DNA of 41,528 nucleotides, taken from Spirochaetales bacterium (GTDB lineage Bacteria; Spirochaetota; Spirochaetia; SZUA-6; DRHE01). The position numbers and the translations under genes are program-made. Where the stretch lies: the NCBI GenBank assembly GCA_030615505.1, contig JAUWZD010000035.1, positions 1 through 41,528 of the forward strand, in the 5' to 3' direction. The notes beneath the pieces are model-generated. The model did no database searches and was not told the DNA's origin. It worked only from the letters and a program-made list of their open reading frames with translations. This document shows, one piece after another, positions 33,296 through 41,267 of the stretch (position 1 is the first letter of the stretch; each line of letters begins with the position of its first letter).

Positions 33296-34093
33296 CTATT
33301 TATCCCTTTTTTCAATAAACAGAATTTCCGTAACCGTATACCGATCAGTCACTTTCCACCTGATATCCTCGGTGGTAATCATCATTTCGCCGGGGAATTC
33401 ACCTTCTTCTGTGTTAAAAAGAACATTGTAGTGTCCTTCTTGTGGGAGAACCTGGGTAATATACTGTCGACGTATACTGGCCCAGCCCCCTCCATGGGCA
33501 AGCTCAGTAACTGAAGACAGATCCAGGCGATATTCTGCAGCCAGCATGTCCTTAACTTCATCGAATCTGCCCTGTATAATGGCTTCACGGATTCGAGAAC
33601 TGCTTATTACTTCATCTAAATAGAGGCTGGGTTGAATAACCTCTACTTGAATTGCGGATCCCTCCAGCATATTCTTAAGCTGGATCACATCCGTATCCCT
33701 GCCCCTCCCGAAATAAAAATTATATCCGACCACCAGCTTTTTAATGTCCAAGCGGCTTATTATCTGCTGTATAAATTCCTCACCTGTCAGTTTACTGAAT
33801 TCATAAGAAAAGTCAATCAGTACGACCAGGGCTATATCGAGGGATTCCAATTTCACGATTTTCTGATTATAAGATAGAACAGTTCCCTTATTAGGTATTG
33901 AACTTAAAACCACGTCGGGACTCTGTATAAAGGTCAATATGACAGACAGAGCATGAAAGGAATTATGTACCACAGCTTTAATAAGCTTTTGATGGCCTAT
34001 ATGCAGGGCGTCAAAGACCCCGATGCTGAGTACTACTGGAGTATCCAGTGCATCTTTTCCGGTATTTATGATCTCCCATCTTATGATTTCCAC
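33296..34093 (-). CDS. ribF: RibF-like FAD synthetase; riboflavin-kinase domain degenerate
   Basis: The N-terminal adenylyltransferase domain is good: SIGVFDALHIGHQKLI (nucleotide-binding H-x-G-H), the central VVGYNFYFGRGRD, and SSSRIREAI before residue 175. A normal bifunctional RibF then has about 125 residues of riboflavin kinase with a G-x-PTAN motif. Here only about 95 residues follow (MLAAEYRLDLSSVTELAHGG to the end) and no PTAN motif is visible, so kinase activity may be missing. The total is 265 residues versus about 305. The start is GTG with AGGA upstream, overlapping truB by 13 bases. FAD synthesis alone is the likely role; FMN would need another enzyme. Confidence 0.8.
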   Translation of the reverse strand: MEIIRWEIINTGKDALDTPVVLSIGVFDALHIGHQKLIKAVVHNSFHALSVILTFIQSPDVVLSSIPNKGTVLSYNQKIVKLESLDIALVVLIDFSYEFSKLTGEEFIQQIISRLDIKKLVVGYNFYFGRGRDTDVIQLKNMLEGSAIQVEVIQPSLYLDEVISSSRIREAIIQGRFDEVKDMLAAEYRLDLSSVTELAHGGGWASIRRQYITQVLPQEGHYNVLFNTEEGEFPGEMMITTEDIRWKVTDRYTVTEILFIEKRDK

Positions 34094-34980
34094 TGATTCC
34101 TCCCCGACAGCACTGCACGATATTGGTACCTGCCGTTCCGCCTTAAAGATACGGCTAAAAGATTTAGACTTCGGTCGAAGACAGCATAGGTTCCATCCTT
34201 AGACGGGGTTTTAAGGAAATAATCGTCCATCAAGGGGCATCCGTTTGATAATCTAAAGAGCATTGAATCTTTCAGTGTTACTGTCATGACATTGGGGATT
34301 TTATTAGTAAAGTTTTGAGGCTCTATCAGATCTCTGTAAGGATTAAAATCTTCAATGCTTACGGCTTTTTCCAATAGAAATTCTCCAACTCTGGTTCGTT
34401 CCAAACGTGTAACGTATGCACAGGAGTTTGCTCCATATCCTATATCCCTGGCCAGAGAACGGATGTAGGTTCCTTTCGAGCAATCTACGATTACCTCTAA
34501 ATGTGGAGGATTATAGTCCATAACTTCAATTTTATTAATTCTTACTCGCCGCGGCTTAAGGTGCGGTTTCTTACCCGCTTTAGAAATTTGATAGGCACGT
34601 TTCCCTTCTATGTGTATTGCCGAATAGTCAGGCGGCTGCTGTTCAATATCGCCGGTAAGACTTTCTATAGCCTCCTTAATGTGCTGAAACGCAGGAACAT
34701 TCTTCCGCGCTATGACCCTGCCCTCCGGATCGAGGGTGTCGGTCTCCTTTCCAAAGGTAATGGTTGCCCTGTATGATTTATCCATGTCCATAAAAATCTG
34801 GGATAGTTTTGTCAGTCTGCAGGTAAGTATTAAAAGAAGTCCGGTAGCAAATTTATCAAGTGTACCGGTATGCCCCACCTTTTGACACTCTAATCTGTTT
34901 TTTATTGTTTTCAGGGCTTGAAAGGAGGTAATACCCTGAGGCTTGTTCAGAAGCACAAGTCCCTCCTGTAATCCCCTCAA
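34081..34980 (-). CDS. truB: tRNA pseudouridine-55 synthase
   Basis: Makes pseudouridine 55 in the T-loop of tRNAs. The catalytic motif is VGHTGTLDKFATGLLLI with D42 as nucleophile. Also present: KSYRATITFGKETDTLDPEG, QQPPDYSAIHIEGKRAYQIS and CSKGTYIRSLARDIG. The C-terminal region is weakly PUA-like. Length of 299 residues is normal. It overlaps rbfA by four bases and ribF by 13, so the three are co-translated. Confidence 0.97.
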   Translation of the reverse strand: MRGLQEGLVLLNKPQGITSFQALKTIKNRLECQKVGHTGTLDKFATGLLLILTCRLTKLSQIFMDMDKSYRATITFGKETDTLDPEGRVIARKNVPAFQHIKEAIESLTGDIEQQPPDYSAIHIEGKRAYQISKAGKKPHLKPRRVRINKIEVMDYNPPHLEVIVDCSKGTYIRSLARDIGYGANSCAYVTRLERTRVGEFLLEKAVSIEDFNPYRDLIEPQNFTNKIPNVMTVTLKDSMLFRLSNGCPLMDDYFLKTPSKDGTYAVFDRSLNLLAVSLRRNGRYQYRAVLSGRNQWKS

Positions 34981-35324
34981 GAAAGGAGTTCCTTAATTTT
35001 CTGTGTAATACGAAAGCCCCGTTCAATTGAATTATCAGGATTAAAAGTTAATTTTGGAATAGTTTTAAGATGGAGTCGTTTCCCCAGTTTCCCCCGTATA
35101 AATCCAGACGCGTGATTCAAGGCAAACACTAATTGTTTAAGTTTTTCCTTATCACCGTAATAGGAGATAAATATCTTGGCATAATTTAAATCCTTGGATA
35201 CTTTTATCTCTGTGATAGTTAACAATGGATCAACCCGCGGATCTTTGATCTCACTTTTAATTATCATAGAGCTGATTTCTTCTTTTAATAGACTTTCAAC
35301 TCTCTTCAGTCTTTTTTCCGACAT
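34977..35324 (-). CDS. rbfA: Ribosome-binding factor A
   Basis: Late 30S assembly factor of a KH-like fold. Core motifs are [14 protein letters not shown] near the N-terminus, then DPLLTITEIKVSKDLNYAKI and LGKRLHLKTIPKLTFNPDNS. An upstream in-frame start at 35390 exists inside infB, but the family starts at [12 protein letters not shown] 35324, which gives 115 residues as usual. It overlaps the infB 3' end by 29 bases, and no ribosome site is clear, so coupling is likely. Confidence 0.95.
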   Translation of the reverse strand: MSEKRLKRVESLLKEEISSMIIKSEIKDPRVDPLLTITEIKVSKDLNYAKIFISYYGDKEKLKQLVFALNHASGFIRGKLGKRLHLKTIPKLTFNPDNSIERGFRITQKIKELLS

Positions 35325-37689
35325 CTGAATTACCGCTATCCAATTTCTTTGCTGTTTTAACAATCTCGAAGGCCTCGATAAAATCCCCAACTTTTATGTC
35401 GTTGAAGTTCTCAATTCCGATACCGCATTCAAAGCCGGCTTCAACCTCTTTCGCATCCTCTTTAAAGCGCTTTAAGGAAGCAATTTTACTCCTGTATATC
35501 TCGACACCATCACGAATGATCTGTGCGCTCGCATTTCGCCGTATCTTCCCGGTTGATACATAACAGCCGGCAATGGTTCCTGTTTTAGGTACTTTAAAAA
35601 TCTCTCGAACCTCAGCGACACCAAGGTTTTCTTCTTTAATCTCAGGAGAGAGAAGTCCTTCCATAGCTGATCTTATATCTTCTGTAATCTCGTAAATCAC
35701 ATTATACTTGCGAATTTCCACTTTTTCTCTTTCAGCAAGACTCTGTGCAGAAGGTGTGGGCCTCACGTTGAAGCCTACTATAATGGCATTAGATGCTGAA
35801 GCCAGCATGACATCATTTTCATTTATCGCTCCTGCAGAGGTGTGTATAGTATTGAGCCGTATCTCCTTAGTACTGAGCTTTTCAAGTGCATGCTGCAGGG
35901 CTTCAACGGAGCCATGAACATCCCCCTTAATAATCACCTTTAATTCCTGGACCTCACCATCCTTAATCTGATCGTAGAGATTATCAAGGGTTATCTTCTT
36001 AACATTTTTAGCTTCCTCCAGCCTTTTAAGTTCCTGACGCTTCATGCCTATCTGCCGCGCTGTTTTCTCTGACTCAGTTACCTGAAATGGATCTCCTGCA
36101 TTGGGTATTCCGGAGAATCCCAGGATTTCCACAGGTATGGAAGGAGAGACTTGTTCTGTCTTTTCTCCCTTATCATTGAATATAGCACGGACCCTGCCCG
36201 GATAAACGCCGGCAATATAGGCATCGCCGACTTTAAGAGTACCCCGCTGGATAAGGACAGTGGCCACAATACCTCTGCCCAGATCTATTTTAGATTCAAT
36301 AATTCGACCTTCAGATCTGCAGGAATAGTTAGCTGTAAGTTCTAATAACTCAGCCTGCAGGAGTATACTGTCCAGTAATTCATTGATACCGGTCTGCTTA
36401 AGGGCTGAAACCTCATTGAAGAGGGTATGCCCTCCCCAATCTTCCGGGATAAGACCATATTCAGCCAACTGATGCTTAACCCTGTCTGTATTTGCATCGG
36501 GTAAGTCGATTTTATTTATCGCAACGATAATAGGAACATTTGCATCTTTAGCGTGGTTCAATGCCTCGATAGTCTGCGGCATTACTCCATCATCCGCAGC
36601 TACCACCAGGATTACGATATCAGTAACCTGGGCGCCACGGGCACGCATGGTGGTAAAGGCCTCATGTCCCGGTGTATCTATAAAAACGATTCTTCCCTGG
36701 GGTAGATCGACAGTATAGGCTCCTATATGCTGTGTAATTCCACCGAATTCTGAATCTACGACATTACTTGACCTTATGGCATCAAGAAGTTTTGTTTTGC
36801 CGTGATCAACATGACCCATCACAGTAACGATGGGCGGTCTTGAGCGAAGGTCCTCATCCTTGTCTTCTTCAGTTTCAATAATGGTTTCATCGTATAAGGA
36901 AACTATATTGATCTTGCTTCCATACTCATCTGCTAAAATGGACGCGGTTTCTGCATCGATCTGCTGGTTGATAGTTACCATCATTCCCAGACTCATGAGT
37001 TTGGAAATGAGATCTGAGGCTTTCAGGTTCATCTTTTTAGCCAGCTCAGAGACCGTGATAACTTCCATGATAGAAATTTCTTTGGGAACCGGATTTATTT
37101 TTTGAATAATCTTTTTCTTCAGTGGAAGCAGTTTTTCCCGGTGTTCTTCGCGTTTCTTGATAAAACCGCCTCTTTTTTTCGTCTTATAAAATTTCTTTCC
37201 AGGAGCTTTTTTAACATCACTTGCCGTTTCCTTGCCTGCTTTGGCAAATCCAGGTGCTCTTTGTCCTGCAGCTTTAGTCCCCGTCGTTTTCCTAAACTTA
37301 CCGGCTTCAACGGTAGTCCTGGTGCGCCTTGTAAAATCAACTGATCTTCCGGTTGCAGTCTTTGAAAATCTAGCGTGCCTGGGAGCTGCTGCTCTTTTTG
37401 GGTACTCCTTTTTCTTTTGAATTAAAGCTGACGCTTTTCTCTGGGATGCTTCAGCTTTTATCTTCTTTTTCAGGTCATTGTCTTTAAAATCCTGTACTGC
37501 CTCACCTGCTTTTAATACTTTTCTTGTTTTATCAGGGGTTTTCTTAACAACAACAACCTTCTTTTTAACAACAACAACCTTCTTCTTTTCAGGTTTCTGC
37601 TTGATTGTTTCCAGTGCAGGGGGATCAACCTTTTTGTGTTTTATTAGAGTTGCTTTGGGTTTCTTCTGTTTTTCCTGTCCTTCAGCCAT
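35296..37689 (-). CDS. infB: Translation initiation factor IF-2
   Basis: GTPase that brings initiator tRNA to the 30S subunit. The N-terminal 205 or so residues are Lys/Ala-rich and low in complexity; a VVVVKKK unit is duplicated (see repeat at 37544). An IF2-N domain ([20 protein letters not shown]) follows. The G domain has GHVDHGKT (about 293), DTPGHEAF and NKID. C-terminal domains follow ([20 protein letters not shown]), ending near [11 protein letters not shown]. Size (797 residues) is typical. Start ATG at 37689 has AAGGGTG upstream. It lies 41 bases after nusA and overlaps rbfA. Confidence 0.98.
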   Translation of the reverse strand: MAEGQEKQKKPKATLIKHKKVDPPALETIKQKPEKKKVVVVKKKVVVVKKTPDKTRKVLKAGEAVQDFKDNDLKKKIKAEASQRKASALIQKKKEYPKRAAAPRHARFSKTATGRSVDFTRRTRTTVEAGKFRKTTGTKAAGQRAPGFAKAGKETASDVKKAPGKKFYKTKKRGGFIKKREEHREKLLPLKKKIIQKINPVPKEISIMEVITVSELAKKMNLKASDLISKLMSLGMMVTINQQIDAETASILADEYGSKINIVSLYDETIIETEEDKDEDLRSRPPIVTVMGHVDHGKTKLLDAIRSSNVVDSEFGGITQHIGAYTVDLPQGRIVFIDTPGHEAFTTMRARGAQVTDIVILVVAADDGVMPQTIEALNHAKDANVPIIVAINKIDLPDANTDRVKHQLAEYGLIPEDWGGHTLFNEVSALKQTGINELLDSILLQAELLELTANYSCRSEGRIIESKIDLGRGIVATVLIQRGTLKVGDAYIAGVYPGRVRAIFNDKGEKTEQVSPSIPVEILGFSGIPNAGDPFQVTESEKTARQIGMKRQELKRLEEAKNVKKITLDNLYDQIKDGEVQELKVIIKGDVHGSVEALQHALEKLSTKEIRLNTIHTSAGAINENDVMLASASNAIIVGFNVRPTPSAQSLAEREKVEIRKYNVIYEITEDIRSAMEGLLSPEIKEENLGVAEVREIFKVPKTGTIAGCYVSTGKIRRNASAQIIRDGVEIYRSKIASLKRFKEDAKEVEAGFECGIGIENFNDIKVGDFIEAFEIVKTAKKLDSGNSDVGKKTEES
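37544..37585. repeat. 21-bp tandem duplication in infB
   Basis: TTAACAACAACAACCTTCTTT at 37544-37564 is repeated at 37565-37585 with one difference. On the coding strand it gives two copies of VVVVKKK in the low-complexity N-terminus of IF-2. Each copy is seven codons, so gain or loss keeps the frame. Confidence 0.7.
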
Positions 37690-37730
37690 TTAGCACCCTT
37701 ATCACTGATTATTTATTTTGCATCCTCTTC

Positions 37731-39242
37731 TTATTCAAAGCTTAACCCAACGCCACAATTTGGACAAGATGTCATTCCAGGATTTATAGAAGTACCGCAT
37801 TCCGGACATTCATATGATTCTTCTGTTTCATCGCCGGCTGCAGTCGATAAATCCTGGCCCTCCTCTTCTGCATCGGCTTTACCTTCCATCTCAACCCTAC
37901 TAATGCGCTCATCGCCTAACGAGGCGGCTTCTGAAATTTCCTCTTCCTCAACAATTTCAATATTCTTATCAATAATATCTTTTATCATCCGGCAATCGTC
38001 TTCGGAGATATCTTTTAAAGCGGCAAAGTCTTTCTGGCTCATGCTTACCAAAGATTCAATATACTCAATACCATTTTGCTTAAGGAGATTTACTAAACGC
38101 TCGGTGATTCCAGGCAGCTCACTGATGTTGACAATCTCTTCCTCTTCAACAATCTCACCAAAGAGAGCAGAAACAGCCCTTTTTGTCTCCACAGATAAAT
38201 CCATCTCTGCAAATTGTTCTTCGCTTTTTACATCAATATTCCAGTCGACCAGCCTGTTGGCCAGGCGAACATTTAGACCCTGCTTGCCGATGGCAAAAGA
38301 AAATTGGCCCTCACCAACTACAGCCACGGCCTGTTTTTTAGCCTCATCCAGAATAATAACCTGCTCTACCTCAGCCGGGGAAAGCGCGTTTTTAATAAAG
38401 ATCCTGGGATCCGGATCGTATTTTAAAACATCAATTTTTTCCCCTTCCAGCTCGCGAACCACTGCCTGGATCCTTACACCCTTCAGACCAACACAGGCGC
38501 CCACGGGATCAACATCTTCCCGGTTGGAATACACCGCCATCTTTGTTCTGTATCCAGGTTCTCGAACAATCTTAAATATCTCAATCGTTCTGTCATAAAT
38601 TTCAGGAACTTCCAATTCAAAAATTCTCTTTACAAAATTAGTATGGGTCCTTGAGAGTACAATCTGAAGGCCTGTCTGAGTCTTATTAACTTCATATATT
38701 AGCGCACGTATACGATCATTCGGATGGTATATCTCTCTGGGAGATTGATACTTCTTAGGGAGTATTCCCTCTGTCTTGCCTAGATCGACAAAGATATTTC
38801 CATTTCTCTCTCTCTGGTAATACCCGATAATCATTTCCCCCACTTTTTCATTATATTCAGAGAAGAGGGAATTCTTATGTATCTCACGAAGGGTTTGTTT
38901 TGCTTTTTGCTTGGCGCTTTGAACTGCTCCCCTATCAAATTCCCGGGGGTTGATCTCGATTAAAAGCTCATCTCCAACTTCACAGTCCTCATTATACTCT
39001 AAGGCATCTTTTAATGAGATCTCTCTGACCGGGTCCTCAATAGTATCAACAATCTTCTTCTGGGAAAAAATTGTTACATCATTTCCATCATCGCTGAAGC
39101 GAACTACAGCATTATCTACTGCTCCAAATTTCTTCTTATAAGCGGCTAAAAGTAATTCCTCAATAGTTTTTCTGATCAAGTCCTCAGAAATACCCTGATC
39201 CTGAATCAACTGCTTTATAGCTTCTGACATTTGCGAAGACAT
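37731..39242 (-). CDS. nusA: Transcription termination/antitermination factor NusA with C-terminal zinc ribbon
   Basis: RNA polymerase elongation factor. The order is N-terminal domain (1 to about 130), S1 domain (IIGYYQRERNGNIFVDLGKT), KH1/KH2 (VGACVGLKGVRIQAVVRELE, FSFAIGKQGLNVRLANRLVD), and a helix-hairpin-helix repeat (ISELPGITERLVNLLKQNGI). After an acidic linker the last 22 or so residues form two Cys pairs (CPECG and CPNCG, 13 residues apart), a zinc-ribbon-like end that E. coli NusA lacks. The total is 503 residues. The ATG at 39242 follows the rimP stop by three bases. It is second in the operon starting at the promoter near 39800. Confidence 0.96.
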   Translation of the reverse strand: MSSQMSEAIKQLIQDQGISEDLIRKTIEELLLAAYKKKFGAVDNAVVRFSDDGNDVTIFSQKKIVDTIEDPVREISLKDALEYNEDCEVGDELLIEINPREFDRGAVQSAKQKAKQTLREIHKNSLFSEYNEKVGEMIIGYYQRERNGNIFVDLGKTEGILPKKYQSPREIYHPNDRIRALIYEVNKTQTGLQIVLSRTHTNFVKRIFELEVPEIYDRTIEIFKIVREPGYRTKMAVYSNREDVDPVGACVGLKGVRIQAVVRELEGEKIDVLKYDPDPRIFIKNALSPAEVEQVIILDEAKKQAVAVVGEGQFSFAIGKQGLNVRLANRLVDWNIDVKSEEQFAEMDLSVETKRAVSALFGEIVEEEEIVNISELPGITERLVNLLKQNGIEYIESLVSMSQKDFAALKDISEDDCRMIKDIIDKNIEIVEEEEISEAASLGDERISRVEMEGKADAEEEGQDLSTAAGDETEESYECPECGTSINPGMTSCPNCGVGLSFE

Positions 39243-39245
39243 GAT

Positions 39246-39707
39246 TTACTCACTGACCTCCTCTGTATAATCGAGTCTTGCCTTCCGTATATCGTCAAAT
39301 TTGATCCCCGTAATTTGTCCGTCTTTATCTAACAGGAGAGTTTCTCCCTTAATATCTGTTATTATCCCTCCACACTGGCTATGTCCATCGTTAAGGAAGA
39401 TATGCACCCCCCTGCCCTTAAAAATTTTATACTCATTCCTGCTCTTTATCACCCTTTTCAGACCGGGTGAGGAAACTTCTAAACGTAGTTTATCCAGCCC
39501 CTCTATCAACTCCAGTCGGGGTTTTAGATTTTTAGAAAGGGCTGCGCAGTCATTAACTCCAACACTTTCCGGTCTGTATATGATTATGGAAATATGCTGC
39601 TGTTTCCTGCTGCGGCCGAACTTAAGCTCTACGAGCATAAAACCCATTCCATTAATTATCGGCTCGATCTCATTAATAATCTTTTGTCGCATAACCTCGC
39701 TCTGCAC
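39246..39707 (-). CDS. rimP: Ribosome maturation factor RimP
   Basis: 30S assembly factor with two small domains. Typical segments are GMGFMLVELKFGRSRKQQHI, SKNLKPRLELIE and the conserved SSPGLKRVIKSRNEYKIFKG. The length (153 residues) is usual. The start is GTG at 39707 with AGGTGG 6 bases upstream; an ATG at 39692 has GAGG too close. The ribosome site lies only a few bases after the U-run of an intrinsic terminator, suggesting control by attenuation. First gene of the rimP-nusA-infB operon. Confidence 0.95.
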   Translation of the reverse strand: MQSEVMRQKIINEIEPIINGMGFMLVELKFGRSRKQQHISIIIYRPESVGVNDCAALSKNLKPRLELIEGLDKLRLEVSSPGLKRVIKSRNEYKIFKGRGVHIFLNDGHSQCGGIITDIKGETLLLDKDGQITGIKFDDIRKARLDYTEEVSE

Positions 39708-39720
39708 CTGCAGCCACCTA

Positions 39721-39748
39721 CAAAAAAAGAGTCGAACTATCGACTCTT
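39721..39748 (-). terminator. Intrinsic terminator/attenuator in the rimP leader
   Basis: On the minus strand a perfect 9-bp stem AAGAGTCGA-TAGT-TCGACTCTT (39748-39727) is followed by a T-run to 39722. It lies downstream of the rimP promoter and directly before the rimP ribosome site, so it can act as an attenuator rather than only as the comF terminator. Upstream leader bases (AAGCTT ... AGCTTGAAG, about 39750-39778) could form an alternative fold. Confidence 0.75.
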
Positions 39749-39787
39749 CAAGCTAGGAGAACTAGTAATAATTAAGCTTCAAGAACT

Positions 39788-39816
39788 AAAATAACAGTAT
39801 TGTGATATTATGTCAA
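39788..39816 (-). promoter_or_regulatory. Promoter of the rimP-nusA-infB operon
   Basis: A perfect TTGACA (39816-39811), a 17-base spacer ending TGT, and TATTTT (39793-39788) on the minus strand: a consensus -35 with extended -10 TG. It sits just past the comF stop and gives a leader of about 75 bases holding the terminator hairpin. Confidence 0.7.
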
Positions 39817-39821
39817 TGCCC

Positions 39822-40544
39822 TTAATCAATAGCTAAAGTTAGCACATCTATCTTCTCTATGCCCGCATTGCCTAAAATCCGGGCACATTCATCTACAGTG
39901 GCTCCGGTGGTAAAAATATCATCCAGCAGTATCACACTGCTTTTAGGATTATGCTTTTTCTTTAAATATATGGTACCACGGATATTTTCAACGCGCATCT
40001 GGTAATCCAAGGCCTTCTGAGGTATGTTGCCTTTTCTCTTAAGAAGCTTGAGAATCTGGATACCGAAGCTCTTTTCCATTATTTTTAATATCAATTCTAT
40101 GTGATCCCAGCCCCTTCTTCTGAGTGTATATTTTCTGGCCGGGACCGGAACAACAGATATGCCTGAGTAATTTTTTAGGATTTCTTCCGCTAAAAACCTG
40201 GAAAGAATCAGGGCAACTCTCCTGCGACCCCGAAATTTATACTGATAGATGAGCTCTTTCATCAGGCCCCTGTATTCGAAAAGGGAAAAATTCGATGTAA
40301 AGGCAAAGCTCCTTTCCCGGCAGCGTGTGCAAGTCTCAATTTCTGATACTAAGGGGATACTGCATACCCTGCACCGCTTTACTGCTGCAATTGGTTTTAA
40401 CCTGTTAAAGCAAGAACTGCATACGGGAAAAAACGGCTCGTTTTTAAAAATAAGATTTTCACCACAGAGAAGGCATTTTCCCGGAAATAGCATGTCCAGA
40501 AATGAACTGATGTACTTCACAATATCATTCCGGGCTCGTAGCAC
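39822..40544 (-). CDS. comF: ComF family phosphoribosyltransferase-like protein
   Basis: The N-terminal zinc-binding half has Cys pairs CLLCGENL, CSSC, CRVC and CTRC. The C-terminal phosphoribosyltransferase fold has the PRPP motif VILLDDIFTTGATVDECARI. YKFRGRRRVA and VPVPARKYTLRRRGWDHIEL are family hallmarks. Known members take part in DNA uptake or in fork/repair protein systems; the role in spirochaetes is open. The start is GTG at 40544 with GAGAGGA upstream, expressed from an extended -10 promoter at 40571-40579. It is divergent from the unknown gene at 40677. Confidence 0.9.
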   Translation of the reverse strand: MLRARNDIVKYISSFLDMLFPGKCLLCGENLIFKNEPFFPVCSSCFNRLKPIAAVKRCRVCSIPLVSEIETCTRCRERSFAFTSNFSLFEYRGLMKELIYQYKFRGRRRVALILSRFLAEEILKNYSGISVVPVPARKYTLRRRGWDHIELILKIMEKSFGIQILKLLKRKGNIPQKALDYQMRVENIRGTIYLKKKHNPKSSVILLDDIFTTGATVDECARILGNAGIEKIDVLTLAID

Positions 40545-40570
40545 TTTATATTCCTCTCGATTTCTTGGGC

Positions 40571-40579
40571 ATTATACCA
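40571..40579 (-). promoter_or_regulatory. Extended -10 promoter of comF
   Basis: TGGTATAAT on the minus strand (40579-40571), an exact extended -10, 26 bases before the GTG start. No good -35 is seen at 16-18 bases. Confidence 0.55.
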
Positions 40580-40615
40580 CATTCTGGTGATCAACGCTTA
40601 TGCCATATCAATAAA

Positions 40616-40644
40616 TTGACAAATATGCAATCCTGATATATTAT
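40616..40644 (+). promoter_or_regulatory. Promoter of the unknown gene at 40677
   Basis: A perfect TTGACA (40616-40621), a 17-base spacer and TATTAT (40639-40644, five of six matches). A strong ribosome site GGGAGGGGG (40662-40670) then lies 6 bases before the ATG, so this gene should be well expressed. Confidence 0.75.
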
Positions 40645-40676
40645 TATGTACATTATCCACTGGGAGGGGGAATATA

Positions 40677-41267
40677 ATGAATGTAATTAGCAGCGATCAC
40701 TCTCCGAAAGAGATCAGAAACCGGGAAATAAAAGAGTTTCATTCAAAGACTGAAAAGCTTGAAAATAGAGCGCCTGACTCATCTCTTCCAAAAGAATCTA
40801 TCATTGAAAAGACTTCACAACTTCGGAATCAGATTATTGCTCTGCAGCGCTCCATTTCTAAAACACAGAGAATTCTTGGTGGCTTAGAGGGATTCCGAAA
40901 TTATCTGGATTCCGGGGAAGAGGCTCTTTCCCCTGCAGGCTTATCCGGCTATATTGACCGGATTACTTATCAGAGTGAGGCAGTTCTTTTACCCTATAAA
41001 GAAGAGCTTGAAAATATCTTTTCAAGAAAAGATTTCGCTTCTTTGGATAAGCTTATAGGGAAAATACACATTAGCCTGGAAAAATTAGCCAGTGAACTGA
41101 GTAGATTTGAAATTGCAGAGCAGAATGCTCGCTCGCTTTCGATTTTCATAACAGGGCAATTTGACACCCTTAACTCTAACAAAATTATTCAAGGTATAAA
41201 AAAAGACGGTGAGTTTCCCCTATGGGTCAGGTTGAAAAGAGAAAATATACTAAACCTTCTCTCTTAA
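40677..41267 (+). CDS. Hypothetical coiled-coil protein between comF and mutS
   Basis: Not recognised. The 196-residue product is charged and helical, with heptad-like stretches (IIEKTSQLRNQIIALQRSIS, LEKLASELSRFEIAEQNARS). It has no signal, membrane helix or Cys motif. The consensus promoter and very strong ribosome site upstream support a real, expressed gene. Its 3' end overlaps the mutS 3' end tail-to-tail by 18 bases. A structural or chaperone-like role is possible (flagellar export chaperones are often of this size and helical), but nothing in the sequence proves it. Confidence 0.65.
   Translation: MNVISSDHSPKEIRNREIKEFHSKTEKLENRAPDSSLPKESIIEKTSQLRNQIIALQRSISKTQRILGGLEGFRNYLDSGEEALSPAGLSGYIDRITYQSEAVLLPYKEELENIFSRKDFASLDKLIGKIHISLEKLASELSRFEIAEQNARSLSIFITGQFDTLNSNKIIQGIKKDGEFPLWVRLKRENILNLLS

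Noticed and set aside
37903-38598. Long plus-strand open frame inside nusA
   Set aside because: Low-complexity Ser-rich shadow of the nusA coding strand with no ribosome site or family.
39727-39748. T-arm of a tRNA gene (GTTCGACTC)
   Set aside because: The stem is 9 bp with a 4-base loop and a T-run; no acceptor, D or anticodon arm fits around it.
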